From assembly GCA_016931575.1 (NCBI GenBank), contig JAFGEO010000011.1, positions 1 to 47,546 of the forward strand: a stretch of DNA of 47,546 bases. The letters run 5' to 3'. The position numbers and the translations under genes are program-made. The stretch is from Bacteroidales bacterium. GTDB taxonomy: Bacteria > Bacteroidota > Bacteroidia > Bacteroidales > UBA10428. A model generated the notes under the pieces. It was not told the DNA's origin. It searched no databases and was given only the letters and a program-made list of their open reading frames with translations. Every line of letters begins with the position of its first letter. Positions within the stretch are counted from its first letter, which is position 1. Below, one piece after another: positions 24,614 through 33,856 of this stretch.

Positions 24614-25072
24614 ATGAAAAAGACTATGTTTACCCTGGTGCTGGGTATGTTGGCACTGAACTTAAGCTTCGCCGGATCGGCAGATCTTTTCTCGTACAAT
24701 TCGGATGCAGTGAATAAAGACCTCCAACCTATTCAAGAACTGGAACTTTATGTCGCCGGCAATCCAACTGTAACCCTGGCTGAATTACAAGCTGAAGAAA
24801 ATGGACTTATCAGTGATCTGAATCTGGTGGGCAATTCCAGCGGCATGAGCACTTCCCTTTCAGGTGAACCTGCATTGGGTATTCCTGGATTCTGGTGGGG
24901 ATGTGTCATTGGACCTGTAGGAATCCTGGTTGTACATCTGGTTGCAGAGGATAGTGCAGAAACCAAGAAAGCTATTTGGGGTTGCCTCGCTTCCTATGGT
25001 GCATCTGCGTTAATTACTGTAGGATACTATGGCTGTATGCTGATCCTTTATGGCTCGTTCTACGCCTACTAG
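24614..25072 (+). CDS. LFSY-family small two-helix membrane protein (copy D)
   Basis: A 152-residue protein starting at ATG 24614 with the signal peptide MKKTMFTLVLGMLALNLSFAG. It continues SADLFSYN, QELELYV, VTLAELQ and SSGMSTSLSGEPALG. TM1 is GFWWGCVIGPVGILVVHLVA; the loop is EDSAETKKA; the second hydrophobic region is longer than in the other copies, AIWGCLASYGASALITVGYYGCMLILYGSFYAY. It is clearly a tandem duplicate of copy C. The strong terminator at 25084 separates it from the Fe-type SOD gene, so co-transcription with that gene is unlikely. No function known. Confidence 0.75.
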   Translation: MKKTMFTLVLGMLALNLSFAGSADLFSYNSDAVNKDLQPIQELELYVAGNPTVTLAELQAEENGLISDLNLVGNSSGMSTSLSGEPALGIPGFWWGCVIGPVGILVVHLVAEDSAETKKAIWGCLASYGASALITVGYYGCMLILYGSFYAY

Positions 25073-25083
25073 AGAAATATTAA

Positions 25084-25120
25084 GCTAAGCGCAGGCTAAG
25101 TGCTGCGCTTAGCGTTTTAT
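25084..25120 (+). terminator. Strong terminator after LFSY copy D
   Basis: Perfect 11-bp stem GCTAAGCGCAG/CTGCGCTTAGC (25084-25094 with 25103-25113), eight-base loop, followed by GTTTTATTATT. Confidence 0.85.
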
Positions 25121-25163
25121 TATTACGTTACACAATCCTGTTCCTGAATACAAAACCTGCCTT

Positions 25164-25739
25164 ATGTCATTTGAATTACCACAACTTCCGTATGCGTTAG
25201 ATGCCCTGGCACCCGCAATCAGCAAAAAAACCCTGGAATTCCATTATGGCAAGCACCACCAGGCGTATGTGAACAATCTGAACGGCCTGATCCCCGGCAC
25301 TCCTTACGAACAAATGAGCCTGGAGGAAATCATCAAATCCGCCGAAGGAGGTATTTTTAATAATGCCGCCCAGATCTGGAACCACAGCTTTTATTTTTCA
25401 TCCTTCAGCCCTCAGGGTGGTGGGGAACCGGAAGGTCTTTTCCTGACCGCCATTCAACAAAGTTTTGGCTCCTATGCTGAGCTGAAAGATCAATTCTCCA
25501 AAGCAGCGGCAAGCCTGTTTGGTTCAGGCTGGGCCTGGCTGGTCAGGAAGAATAACGGTGCACTCAAGATCATCCAGGGTTCCAATGCGGAAAATCCTTT
25601 ACGGGAAGGCCTGGTACCCATCCTGACCTGCGATGTCTGGGAACACGCTTACTACCTGGATTATCAGAACAGGCGCCCCGACTACATTAAAGCTTTCTGG
25701 GACATTATCGACTGGAAGGTTGTGGGGAAGAGATTTTAG
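25164..25739 (+). CDS. sodB: Superoxide dismutase, Fe-type residues
   Basis: A 191-residue enzyme of the same family as the protein at 23190. Ligands are His27, His74 (IWNHSFYF), Asp157 and His161 (DVWEHAYY). The second-sphere glutamine is on the N-terminal side: Gln70 in NNAAQIWNH, while the C-terminal position holds Ala142 (SNAENPL). This is the classic Fe-SOD arrangement, opposite to the first enzyme. Having one enzyme of each type is common where iron or oxygen supply varies. It starts 91 bases after LFSY copy D. The symbol is inferred from these residues. Confidence 0.93.
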   Translation: MSFELPQLPYALDALAPAISKKTLEFHYGKHHQAYVNNLNGLIPGTPYEQMSLEEIIKSAEGGIFNNAAQIWNHSFYFSSFSPQGGGEPEGLFLTAIQQSFGSYAELKDQFSKAAASLFGSGWAWLVRKNNGALKIIQGSNAENPLREGLVPILTCDVWEHAYYLDYQNRRPDYIKAFWDIIDWKVVGKRF

Positions 25740-25842
25740 ATCCTGCTTTTTATCACCTGATCAATTTGTTCTAATGCCCGCCCTGAAGGACGCGGTTAAT
25801 GAGGTGCATCTGCCCCAACCATACTTCGCATTCCCTGCTTTG

Positions 25843-26934
25843 CTAAACGCGGTTGGCCCCTTTTAACTGCCGGTAATGACAAAACTGCAATTCCTTTTTT
25901 TCAAGATCCCAAAGGTGCAGGCCATTGCCATGACACCATTTGTGCATGTCGCAGTCTTTACACTCTCCTGTTTTTGTCCATTCGCGGTTGCGCATGATAT
26001 CAAACCCGTTCTTCCATATCTCCTGAAAGTCCCGTTCATAGATGGATCCCTGAACAATGCTCCGGTCAATATTCGGGCAGGAGCTCACCGAGCCGTCAGC
26101 CAGGATGGAACCGATGTGGATCCCGGCGCGGCAGAAGAAAAAGCCGTCCCGTACAACCCCTTCGTAGGGACCCGTAAAACCCTCACAGCTAAAACTGACT
26201 TTCATTCCCTGGTAATTCCGGTTTTCCGCAATAAAATCCATGAGATAGGTAAACTGTTCCGGCTTCAATTTCATCAGCTTATTGTCGGCCGCCCTTCCGA
26301 TCGGGGCGATGGTGAATAACCTCCAGGCCTTCACGTTCAGCCCGGAAAGCAGGTCACGCAGGGCCGGTAATTCTTCAATGTTTCGTTGATTTACGCAGGT
26401 CACCAGGTCGTAATTGAGGTATTTCTCTGCCGTAACCAGGCTGAGGGCTTCCACAAGCTTATCATAAGAACGCTGATTATTGCGAAGCCAGTTATGGCTT
26501 TCCTTTAACCCGTCAAAGCTAAAGGTGAGCGAGCCCATGCCAGCACTCATCAGCTTTCGGTGCCGTTCCGGGGTATATGCCAATGCGTTGCTGACCATTC
26601 CCCAGCGCAATCCCATTTTCCGGAGCTCCATACCGATTTCCTCCAGATCATTCCGCAGCAGGGGTTCCCCGCCGGTGATCACGATGGTGAGTTTTTCAGG
26701 ATCGATGAAGGGTCGTAGCTTCCTCATCTGCTCCAGGAATACCTCGGCGGGCATGTCGGGAATGTGTGAATCAGTCAGGCAATCGCTCCCACAGTGCAGG
26801 CAATTCAGGTTACACCTGAGGGTGCACTCCCAGAACAGGTATCGCAGTTCATGAATTTTAGCCTCGTTGCTAATGAATTTGTTGTAGATATTCAGCAGGA
26901 ACCGCTTCCTTAACCCTAAACCTTTCTGCATCAA
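25843..26934 (-). CDS. Radical SAM/SPASM enzyme of the rSAM/lipoprotein system
   Basis: A 363-residue protein. The iron-sulfur motif is C41-C45-C48 (CNLNCLHC), followed by ITGGEPLLRNDLEEI, and FSFDGLKESHNWLRN, all normal for radical SAM. The C-terminal part carries SPASM-like cysteine clusters (CRAGIHIGSILADGSVSSCPN and CKDCDMHKWC), which bind auxiliary clusters in peptide-modifying enzymes. It overlaps the adjacent lipoprotein gene by four bases, the arrangement of a known but functionally obscure Bacteroidales pair (I recall it as TIGR04133 with TIGR04134). The neighbour is the presumed substrate. The modification is not known. Confidence 0.85.
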   Translation of the reverse strand: MMQKGLGLRKRFLLNIYNKFISNEAKIHELRYLFWECTLRCNLNCLHCGSDCLTDSHIPDMPAEVFLEQMRKLRPFIDPEKLTIVITGGEPLLRNDLEEIGMELRKMGLRWGMVSNALAYTPERHRKLMSAGMGSLTFSFDGLKESHNWLRNNQRSYDKLVEALSLVTAEKYLNYDLVTCVNQRNIEELPALRDLLSGLNVKAWRLFTIAPIGRAADNKLMKLKPEQFTYLMDFIAENRNYQGMKVSFSCEGFTGPYEGVVRDGFFFCRAGIHIGSILADGSVSSCPNIDRSIVQGSIYERDFQEIWKNGFDIMRNREWTKTGECKDCDMHKWCHGNGLHLWDLEKKELQFCHYRQLKGANRV

Positions 26935-27329
26935 TTTGCTTTAGGATTTAGCATCACCTTCAAAGAAAGTTCAGCATTGCTGATTGAATCGGTGAGGGAA
27001 GCAGTTTTTTCCCAGTATACGCCGTTTTCATCCCCATCAACATCACTAAAAATGATGTCATAGTTAGTATTCGGTTCCGCACGGACCATAAAAAAGCCTT
27101 CGACATCGGTAAAAGCAGTTGTTCCGTTTTGGTCAACCGCAACGCGGATGCCGGATATTGGTTCACGTGTTTCGGAATCGGATACATATCCCTGAATGGT
27201 CACACTTTGCCAGTCGTCCTGCGGCATCCCATAACATGCCTGAAAAGTAAAGGCAACCGCCGAGAGGCTGAAAAGCGCGAAAAAACGGGTATACGCTAAA
27301 CGCTTGATCTTTTGAATAATATTGTTCAT
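26931..27329 (-). CDS. Putative lipoprotein paired with the radical SAM enzyme
   Basis: A 132-residue protein with a basic N-terminus, a hydrophobic signal (FFALFSLSAVAFTFQAC) and Cys32 as the likely lipidation site, immediately followed by YGMP, the hallmark I associate with the rSAM-paired lipoproteins. The remainder (VTIQGYVSDSETREPISGIRVAVDQNGTTAFTDVEGFFMVRAE) is a carboxypeptidase-regulatory-like Ig domain. Its stop overlaps the start of the radical SAM gene by four bases, so their output is coupled. It may be modified by the radical SAM enzyme in the cytoplasm before export, but that is an inference. It is transcribed away from kdsB's terminator with a 76-base gap. Confidence 0.8.
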   Translation of the reverse strand: MNNIIQKIKRLAYTRFFALFSLSAVAFTFQACYGMPQDDWQSVTIQGYVSDSETREPISGIRVAVDQNGTTAFTDVEGFFMVRAEPNTNYDIIFSDVDGDENGVYWEKTASLTDSISNAELSLKVMLNPKAN

Positions 27330-27398
27330 AGCCTGGTCTTTTTAAGGTATCAGTATAGTAATGACTGAAGAAGGACCAAAACGTTGCTTCGGAAAAGC

Positions 27399-27422
27399 AA
27401 AAAAATCAGATCAAATCTGATT
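27399..27422 (-). terminator. Terminator overlapping the kdsB stop codon
   Basis: An 8-bp stem (27404-27411 with 27415-27422, loop CAA) includes the kdsB stop codon at 27406-27408. It is followed by seven U residues on the minus strand. Confidence 0.7.
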
Positions 27423-28164
27423 CCAGGGCTTTCTTCAGGTCTTCCGGGGTATCGATCCCAAAGCTCTCGAAAAGGGTTTCTGCAGTTTTGATGCGGTAAC
27501 CATTTTCCAGCCAACGCAGCTGTTCGAGCGACTCCGCCTTTTCCAGGCGTGCAATGGGCAAACGGGTGATCTCAGCCAGCACATCGCTCCGATAGGCATA
27601 CATCCCCAGGTGCTGATAGAATTTGTGGAACAGATGCCAGCTTCCCGTTTCAGCATCCCTAAGGTATGGAACCGGAGAACGGCTGAAGTAGAGTGCAAAC
27701 CCCTGGTTATCGGTTACCACCTTTGGACGGTTGGGGTCCAGGATAACAGCTTCCTCCCCAACCAGCCTGATAAGGGTTGCAATATGTGTTGCCCCGTCTG
27801 CAAAACAAGCCTTCAGGTCTTCAATCTGTTCCTTCCTCACAAAAGGTTCATCACCCTGGATATTGATCACCACGTCAAAGGAGCTACCCAGCAGCCCTGC
27901 ATACCGGGTATAGGCCTCAAAACAACGGTCAGTGCCACTTTTATGATTCGGTGAGGTCATCACTGCTTTCCCTCCAAAATCAAGGACCGCTTTTTCGATA
28001 CGCGTGTCATCTGTAGCTACAACGACATGTTCCAGACTCTCCCCTGCCCGCTCATATACCCGTTGGATCATCGTTTTCCCTTTGATATCGGCAAGCGGTT
28101 TACCGGGGAAACGGGAAGATGCATAGCGTGCCGGTATAATTCCGATAAAGCTTGGCATGTGCAT
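27406..28164 (-). CDS. kdsB: 3-deoxy-manno-octulosonate cytidylyltransferase
   Basis: A 252-residue nucleotidyltransferase that makes CMP-Kdo, the donor for WaaA. It opens IIPARYASSRFPGKPLADIKGKTMIQRVYE with the CTP-binding glycine/arginine loop, followed by VVVATDDTRIE, MTSPNHKSGTDR and VVINIQGDEPF, all diagnostic. SRSPVPYLRDAE and YHQHLGMYAYR-like sequence (FYQHLGMYAYR) complete the set. The length matches the family. ATG codons at 28164 and 28158 are both possible starts. Its stop codon lies inside a terminator hairpin, so transcription probably ends there. The sigma-54 activator gene diverges from it. Confidence 0.96.
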   Translation of the reverse strand: MHMPSFIGIIPARYASSRFPGKPLADIKGKTMIQRVYERAGESLEHVVVATDDTRIEKAVLDFGGKAVMTSPNHKSGTDRCFEAYTRYAGLLGSSFDVVINIQGDEPFVRKEQIEDLKACFADGATHIATLIRLVGEEAVILDPNRPKVVTDNQGFALYFSRSPVPYLRDAETGSWHLFHKFYQHLGMYAYRSDVLAEITRLPIARLEKAESLEQLRWLENGYRIKTAETLFESFGIDTPEDLKKALESDLI

Positions 28165-28212
28165 AACTAATAATTTTGGTAGGAGTAAATATGCAAAAAA
28201 CTTTTAATATTG

Positions 28213-28220
28213 TAATTTTG
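28213..28220 (+). promoter_or_regulatory. -7 promoter element upstream of the sigma-54 activator operon
   Basis: TAATTTTG exactly matches TAnnTTTG; a second copy lies at 28171-28178. No clear -33 box accompanies either. The chosen ATG is at 28311, giving a leader of about 85 bases. Confidence 0.4.
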
Positions 28221-28310
28221 TCAGGCTGCAAAAAGCTTCTTTTTAAAGGAAATGTAGTGAAACAGGCCAACTTAGGCCAAAGCTTAACTGACAAATTTTC
28301 TTATAAAAAA

Positions 28311-29540
28311 ATGGACGATCAACGCATTAAGCAACGCTTCGGTATCATTGGGAACTCCATCGGGTTAAACCGGGCGATAGACATCGCTGTACAGGTTGCT
28401 CCCACAGACCTTTCAGTATTAATTACCGGAGAAAGCGGGGTGGGTAAGGAAGTATTCCCTCAAATCATCCATTCCTTCAGCTCCCGGAAACATGGTTCCT
28501 ATATCGCCGTGAACTGTGGGGCTATTCCTGAGGGAACCATTGATTCTGAACTTTTCGGGCACGAAAAAGGGTCCTTCACCGGAGCCTATGACAGCCGCAA
28601 AGGATATTTTGAGGTAGCCAGCGGCGGGACGATCTTCCTGGATGAAGTTGCTGAACTGCCGCTATCTACTCAGGTTCGTTTGCTTCGTGTACTGGAAACC
28701 GGTGAATTTATGCGGGTTGGATCTTCCAAAATCATTAAGACAGATGTCCGGGTGATTGCTGCTACCAATGTTGATATTCAGAATGCGATCAGAGAGGGTA
28801 AATTCAGGGAAGACTTGTTCTACAGGCTGAACACGGTCCCGATCATTATCCCCCCCTTGCGCGACCGAAAAGAAGACATCCACCTCATTTTCAGGAAATT
28901 CGCTGTAGACTTTGCTGAAAGAAACCGGATGCCTTCCATTAACCTTACCGATGATGCGGTAAAAATCCTGATGAACTACCGCTGGCCGGGAAATATTCGC
29001 CAGTTGAAAAATATTACTGAGCAAATTTCAGTTATAGAAACAAACAGGGAGATTGATGCGCAGGTTTTGCGTGGATACCTTCCCGATTTTTACGAGGACA
29101 AACTCCCCGCGCTGTACAGGGGTTCCATCGACGAAAAGACTTTCAGTACAGAAAGAGAGATCCTGTATAAAATTCTCTTCGACATGAAAAGCGATATGGG
29201 AGATCTGAAAAAACTGGTGCTTGAAATGATGCAGAAAGGGGTCATGGATGGCGACCTGCATGAAAACAATGCCCGGATCATTCAGAAATTGTATGAAAAC
29301 GAGCCCCAGAATACTCAGAAAGAACAAACAATAGAGTATCGTCGCCCCGAGGATGAAACTATTCAGGATACCGAGGAAATTATTGAGGAGTCGCTATCCC
29401 TGGAAGAAAAAGAGAAGGAGCTCATCACAAAGGCCCTGTATAAACATGAAGGAAAACGTAAGCATGCTGCACAGGAATTAGGAATTTCAGAAAGAACCCT
29501 GTATAGAAAAATCAAAGAATACGACTTAAACGACCTATAA
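28311..29540 (+). CDS. Sigma-54-dependent activator without a receiver domain
   Basis: The start is set at ATG 28311 (MDDQRIKQRFGIIGNS), the usual opening of the AAA+ domain; an upstream frame from 28176 would add 45 residues without a domain. The protein is 409 residues. Walker A is GESGVGKE (40-47), GSFTGA (87-92) is the sigma-54 contact loop in a known variant of GAFTGA, and GGTIFLDEVAELP is Walker B. A helical linker of about 100 acidic residues leads to a C-terminal Fis-type HTH (KHAAQELGISERTLYRKIKEY). No receiver or sensor domain is present, so control must come from partner proteins or expression. Its stop is one base from lptE. Confidence 0.9.
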   Translation: MDDQRIKQRFGIIGNSIGLNRAIDIAVQVAPTDLSVLITGESGVGKEVFPQIIHSFSSRKHGSYIAVNCGAIPEGTIDSELFGHEKGSFTGAYDSRKGYFEVASGGTIFLDEVAELPLSTQVRLLRVLETGEFMRVGSSKIIKTDVRVIAATNVDIQNAIREGKFREDLFYRLNTVPIIIPPLRDRKEDIHLIFRKFAVDFAERNRMPSINLTDDAVKILMNYRWPGNIRQLKNITEQISVIETNREIDAQVLRGYLPDFYEDKLPALYRGSIDEKTFSTEREILYKILFDMKSDMGDLKKLVLEMMQKGVMDGDLHENNARIIQKLYENEPQNTQKEQTIEYRRPEDETIQDTEEIIEESLSLEEKEKELITKALYKHEGKRKHAAQELGISERTLYRKIKEYDLNDL

Positions 29541-29541
29541 T

Positions 29542-30060
29542 ATGTCCCGAATAAAATCTATTCTTCTATCACTTGCACTGCTTTTACTTGCGGCCGGCTG
29601 CTTTACTGTCAGCTATGACCTTACCGGGGGTGTAAACATCGATTATTCCAAGATTCAAACCGTGTCCGTTCAGTATTTCAGCAACCGGGCATCACGGATC
29701 GAGCCCTCGCTCAGTCAGAATTTCACGGATGCGCTGAAGGATTACCTGGAAAGCAATACGAAACTGCGCGTTGTAAATTCCATAGGGGATGTGGATTTTT
29801 CGGGAGAGATCACAGATTACAGGATTGAAGCCGCAGCAATAGCTGCGGGTGATGTAGCGGCTAAAACACGCTTTACCATTACCCTCAGGGTAAAGTATAC
29901 CAGCTCTGTTGAACCTGACAAGAGTTTTGATACCAGCTTCAGCCGTTACCGGGAATTTGACAGCACAACCGATTTCAGCTCTGTTGAAGCCAGTCTGACC
30001 GAGGAGATCATCGACGAGATCATCGAGCAGATCTTTAATAAAGCTTTCGTAAACTGGTAG
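29542..30060 (+). CDS. lptE: LPS assembly lipoprotein LptE
   Basis: A 172-residue lipoprotein with Cys20 as lipidation site (LALLLLAAGC). LptE plugs the LptD barrel and helps place LPS in the outer leaflet. FTVSYDLTGGVNIDYSKIQTVSVQYFSNRASRIEP and DFSGEITDYRIEA follow the LptE pattern in Bacteroidota, as does the length. It starts one base after the sigma-54 activator and is followed 18 bases later by a conserved helical protein and then secG. The same order occurs in other Bacteroidota, as far as I recall. No lptD was seen. Confidence 0.82.
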   Translation: MSRIKSILLSLALLLLAAGCFTVSYDLTGGVNIDYSKIQTVSVQYFSNRASRIEPSLSQNFTDALKDYLESNTKLRVVNSIGDVDFSGEITDYRIEAAAIAAGDVAAKTRFTITLRVKYTSSVEPDKSFDTSFSRYREFDSTTDFSSVEASLTEEIIDEIIEQIFNKAFVNW

Positions 30061-30078
30061 CCCTGGAAAGAATGCATC

Positions 30079-31224
30079 ATGAGCGCAGATAAACTGATAC
30101 AATATATTGAAGAGCCTGACAGACTAAATGCCATGAGTCTCGCGAGACTGGAAGAATGGATCGAACAATACCCCTTCTTCCAGACGGCCCACCTTCTGCG
30201 TGTCAAAAACCTGCAGAACCTTCATGATAAAATAGACAAGCAGGTACTTAATCTGACAGCTGCCTATGTCGGAGACAGAAAAGTACTCTACTACCTGCTC
30301 CATAAGTTTCATGAAACCCAGGAGGCGCCTGCGGAAAATGCAGAAGAGGCAAGACTGCATGATAAGGATATCAAGGATTCCATGCAGGAGAACATCTCGG
30401 ATACCATCACCAGACAGGTAGACATCTACAGCATGGAGCCCGGGCATGAAATTGAACTCATCCCGGGTCTGGCGATCGATGTCCGCAAGGAATACGGGGA
30501 TGGTGTTGAGTTCGACGAGTTTGACAATTTTTTTGCCAATACCAGGAACCTTAAGCAATCTGAACTGCTTGAGATAGCAGATGAAACGGAAACAGTAACC
30601 GAAGCTGACCATCAGGAAGCTGAAATTCAAGACGACCAGCAGGAAGATTCCTTCACATTCGATCTGGACATTGAAGAAGAAGAAACCGGGGAAACAGTCT
30701 CCACGAAACAGCCCATTGAAGATCAGCCCCATGCAGAAAAAGAGGTATACAACTCAGAGGAAGAGCTTGACCGGCAGCGATCCCGTTCATTCACCGACTG
30801 GCTTGACCATATCAATTCAACGGAATCCCGGGAAGAAGAGCCCATCCCCCGGGAGAAGCCTGTCCGGGAAGAAATTCCCCTGGAACGGCCCTACGATCTC
30901 AGGAAACTGGTCCCGGATACTGGTGGAACAGGCGATACCGCCAGCCCCTCACCAGCCTCATTCTCGCTGATCGATAAATTCATTCAGGAAAATCCCAGGA
31001 TCCTCCCTCTTGAAAAAACTGCCACCAATGAAGATATGTCTGCGGAGAGTATCAAGGAACATGAGAGTTTCTTTACCGATACGCTGGCCAAAATTTATAT
31101 CAAACAGGGCAATTATGCCAAGGCAATTTTTGCTTACGAAAAATTAAGCTTGAAATATCCGGAAAAAAGTACTTACTTTGCGGGTCAAATTTCAAAAATT
31201 AAGAAACTTATACATAAATCATAA
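30079..31224 (+). CDS. Conserved TPR-like cytoplasmic protein between lptE and secG
   Basis: A 381-residue protein with no signal peptide. The N-terminal part (about 1-100) is helical (LIQYIEEPDRLNAMSLARLEEWIEQYPFFQTAHLL). The middle (about 110-310) is rich in Glu and Asp with little order. The C-terminal 70 residues end in a TPR-like motif (SFFTDTLAKIYIKQGNYAKAIFAYEKLSLKYPEK). The position between lptE and secG suggests a conserved operon. I do not recognise a function; it may be a scaffold for envelope biogenesis. Confidence 0.7.
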   Translation: MSADKLIQYIEEPDRLNAMSLARLEEWIEQYPFFQTAHLLRVKNLQNLHDKIDKQVLNLTAAYVGDRKVLYYLLHKFHETQEAPAENAEEARLHDKDIKDSMQENISDTITRQVDIYSMEPGHEIELIPGLAIDVRKEYGDGVEFDEFDNFFANTRNLKQSELLEIADETETVTEADHQEAEIQDDQQEDSFTFDLDIEEEETGETVSTKQPIEDQPHAEKEVYNSEEELDRQRSRSFTDWLDHINSTESREEEPIPREKPVREEIPLERPYDLRKLVPDTGGTGDTASPSPASFSLIDKFIQENPRILPLEKTATNEDMSAESIKEHESFFTDTLAKIYIKQGNYAKAIFAYEKLSLKYPEKSTYFAGQISKIKKLIHKS

Positions 31225-31235
31225 ATCCAGAAAAA

Positions 31236-31466
31236 ATGGGAAGCACTGGAATATATTTCGTAACCGCATTGATCATTCTTGTTTGTATTTTACTGATATT
31301 GGTTGTACTTGTACAAAACTCAAAAGGCGGCGGACTGGCTGCCAATTTTGGGGCCTCCAACCAGGTAATGGGTGTCAGAAGGACTACTGATTTCCTTGAA
31401 AAAGCAACCTGGACACTGGCCATCATTCTGCTTGTTTTAAGCATTGTTGCCAGCGCAGTAATGTAG
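31236..31466 (+). CDS. secG: Preprotein translocase subunit SecG
   Basis: A 76-residue inner-membrane protein with two helices: IYFVTALIILVCILLILVVLVQ and TWTLAIILLVLSIVASAVM. The diagnostic loop NSKGGGLAANFG follows TM1, and FLEKATWT leads into TM2. SecG is the small, non-essential subunit of SecYEG that stimulates SecA cycling. It ends the operon; the terminator is at 31572-31605. Confidence 0.95.
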   Translation: MGSTGIYFVTALIILVCILLILVVLVQNSKGGGLAANFGASNQVMGVRRTTDFLEKATWTLAIILLVLSIVASAVM

Positions 31467-31571
31467 ATCCCTGAAAGATCTAACTTATTCCCCACGCAGA
31501 AACCATCTCTTCAGCCTGAAGAAGCACAGCCAGTTGTTTCGCATACGGGAACGGTCTCAGAATAATATTGA

Positions 31572-31605
31572 AGTGTCAGGCTCATGACAGTCTGACATTT
31601 TTTTT
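31572..31605 (+). terminator. Intrinsic terminator of the lptE-secG operon
   Basis: An 8-bp stem with one G-T pair (31572-31579 with 31592-31599, 12-base loop) followed by eight T residues (31598-31605). Confidence 0.7.
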
Positions 31606-31820
31606 GGCAAATTCAAAAGCCGGGTAAATATGTCGTATTTATTTGAATCACAGGTTTTTACTGAATTTTAGCCCAAATTTCGACAAATATCCTTACCAAA
31701 CAGGTGTGAAAAAATGTCCTGCATTTTCCCATAATTGTCCGAAATATGGCCTTGGCATAAAATATGTATCTGCCCTGACAGTCTTGATACGAAATGTCTA
31801 ATTTAAAAGAATAAATAACT
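31606..31820 (+). other. Upstream region of groESL
   Basis: About 215 AT-rich bases between the secG terminator and groES. No CIRCE element (TTAGCACTC with its inverted half) was found, so HrcA control in the usual form is not visible. No convincing TAnnTTTG promoter was seen either. The region must nevertheless hold the heat-shock promoter. Confidence 0.4.
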
Positions 31821-32099
31821 ATGTCTAACGTGAATATTAAACCTCTTGACGATAGAGTTCTGGTTGAACCACAGGCAGCTGAAGAAAAAACAGCCAGTGG
31901 AATTATCATTCCTGATTCTGCTAAAGAAAAACCACAAAGCGGGAAAGTTGTCGCTGTAGGTCCCGGAACCAAAGATGTAACGATGGGTGTAAAAATTGGC
32001 GACACCGTACTTTACGGTAAATATGCCGGTACTGAACTAAGCCTGGGTGGCAAGGATTACCTTATTATGCGCCAGTCAGACATTCTTGCAGTAGTCTAA
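31821..32099 (+). CDS. groES: Co-chaperonin GroES
   Basis: A 92-residue protein that caps the GroEL ring. [43 protein letters not shown] is the complete family signature; the mobile loop ([12 protein letters not shown]) contacts GroEL. It ends [12 protein letters not shown]-like sequence ([35 protein letters not shown]). It is followed by groEL 31 bases later and is undoubtedly co-transcribed with it. Confidence 0.98.
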   Translation: MSNVNIKPLDDRVLVEPQAAEEKTASGIIIPDSAKEKPQSGKVVAVGPGTKDVTMGVKIGDTVLYGKYAGTELSLGGKDYLIMRQSDILAVV

Positions 32100-32118
32100 T
32101 TAATCGTTAATACAATAA

Positions 32119-33768
<1,650 letters not shown>

Positions 33769-33789
33769 TCTTCACCTCCTGAAATGATA

Positions 33790-33823
33790 AAAGAGGCTTC
33801 CTTCGGGCAGCCTCTTTTTTTTT
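33790..33823 (+). terminator. Terminator after groEL
   Basis: Stem of 9 bp (33790-33798 with 33809-33817, 10-base loop), followed by nine T residues. A shorter U-run on the minus side may let it serve the converging pcm gene too. Confidence 0.85.
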
Positions 33824-33856
33824 AGGTAAGTTTCCTCCTGCCTTTTGCCTCCTGCC

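Noticed and set aside
23190-25739. Reading the two SODs and two LFSY genes as one operon
   Set aside because: Strong terminators follow the first SOD and both LFSY genes, so separate transcripts are more likely.
31606-31820. CIRCE element before groESL
   Set aside because: No TTAGCACTC inverted repeat could be found in the gap.
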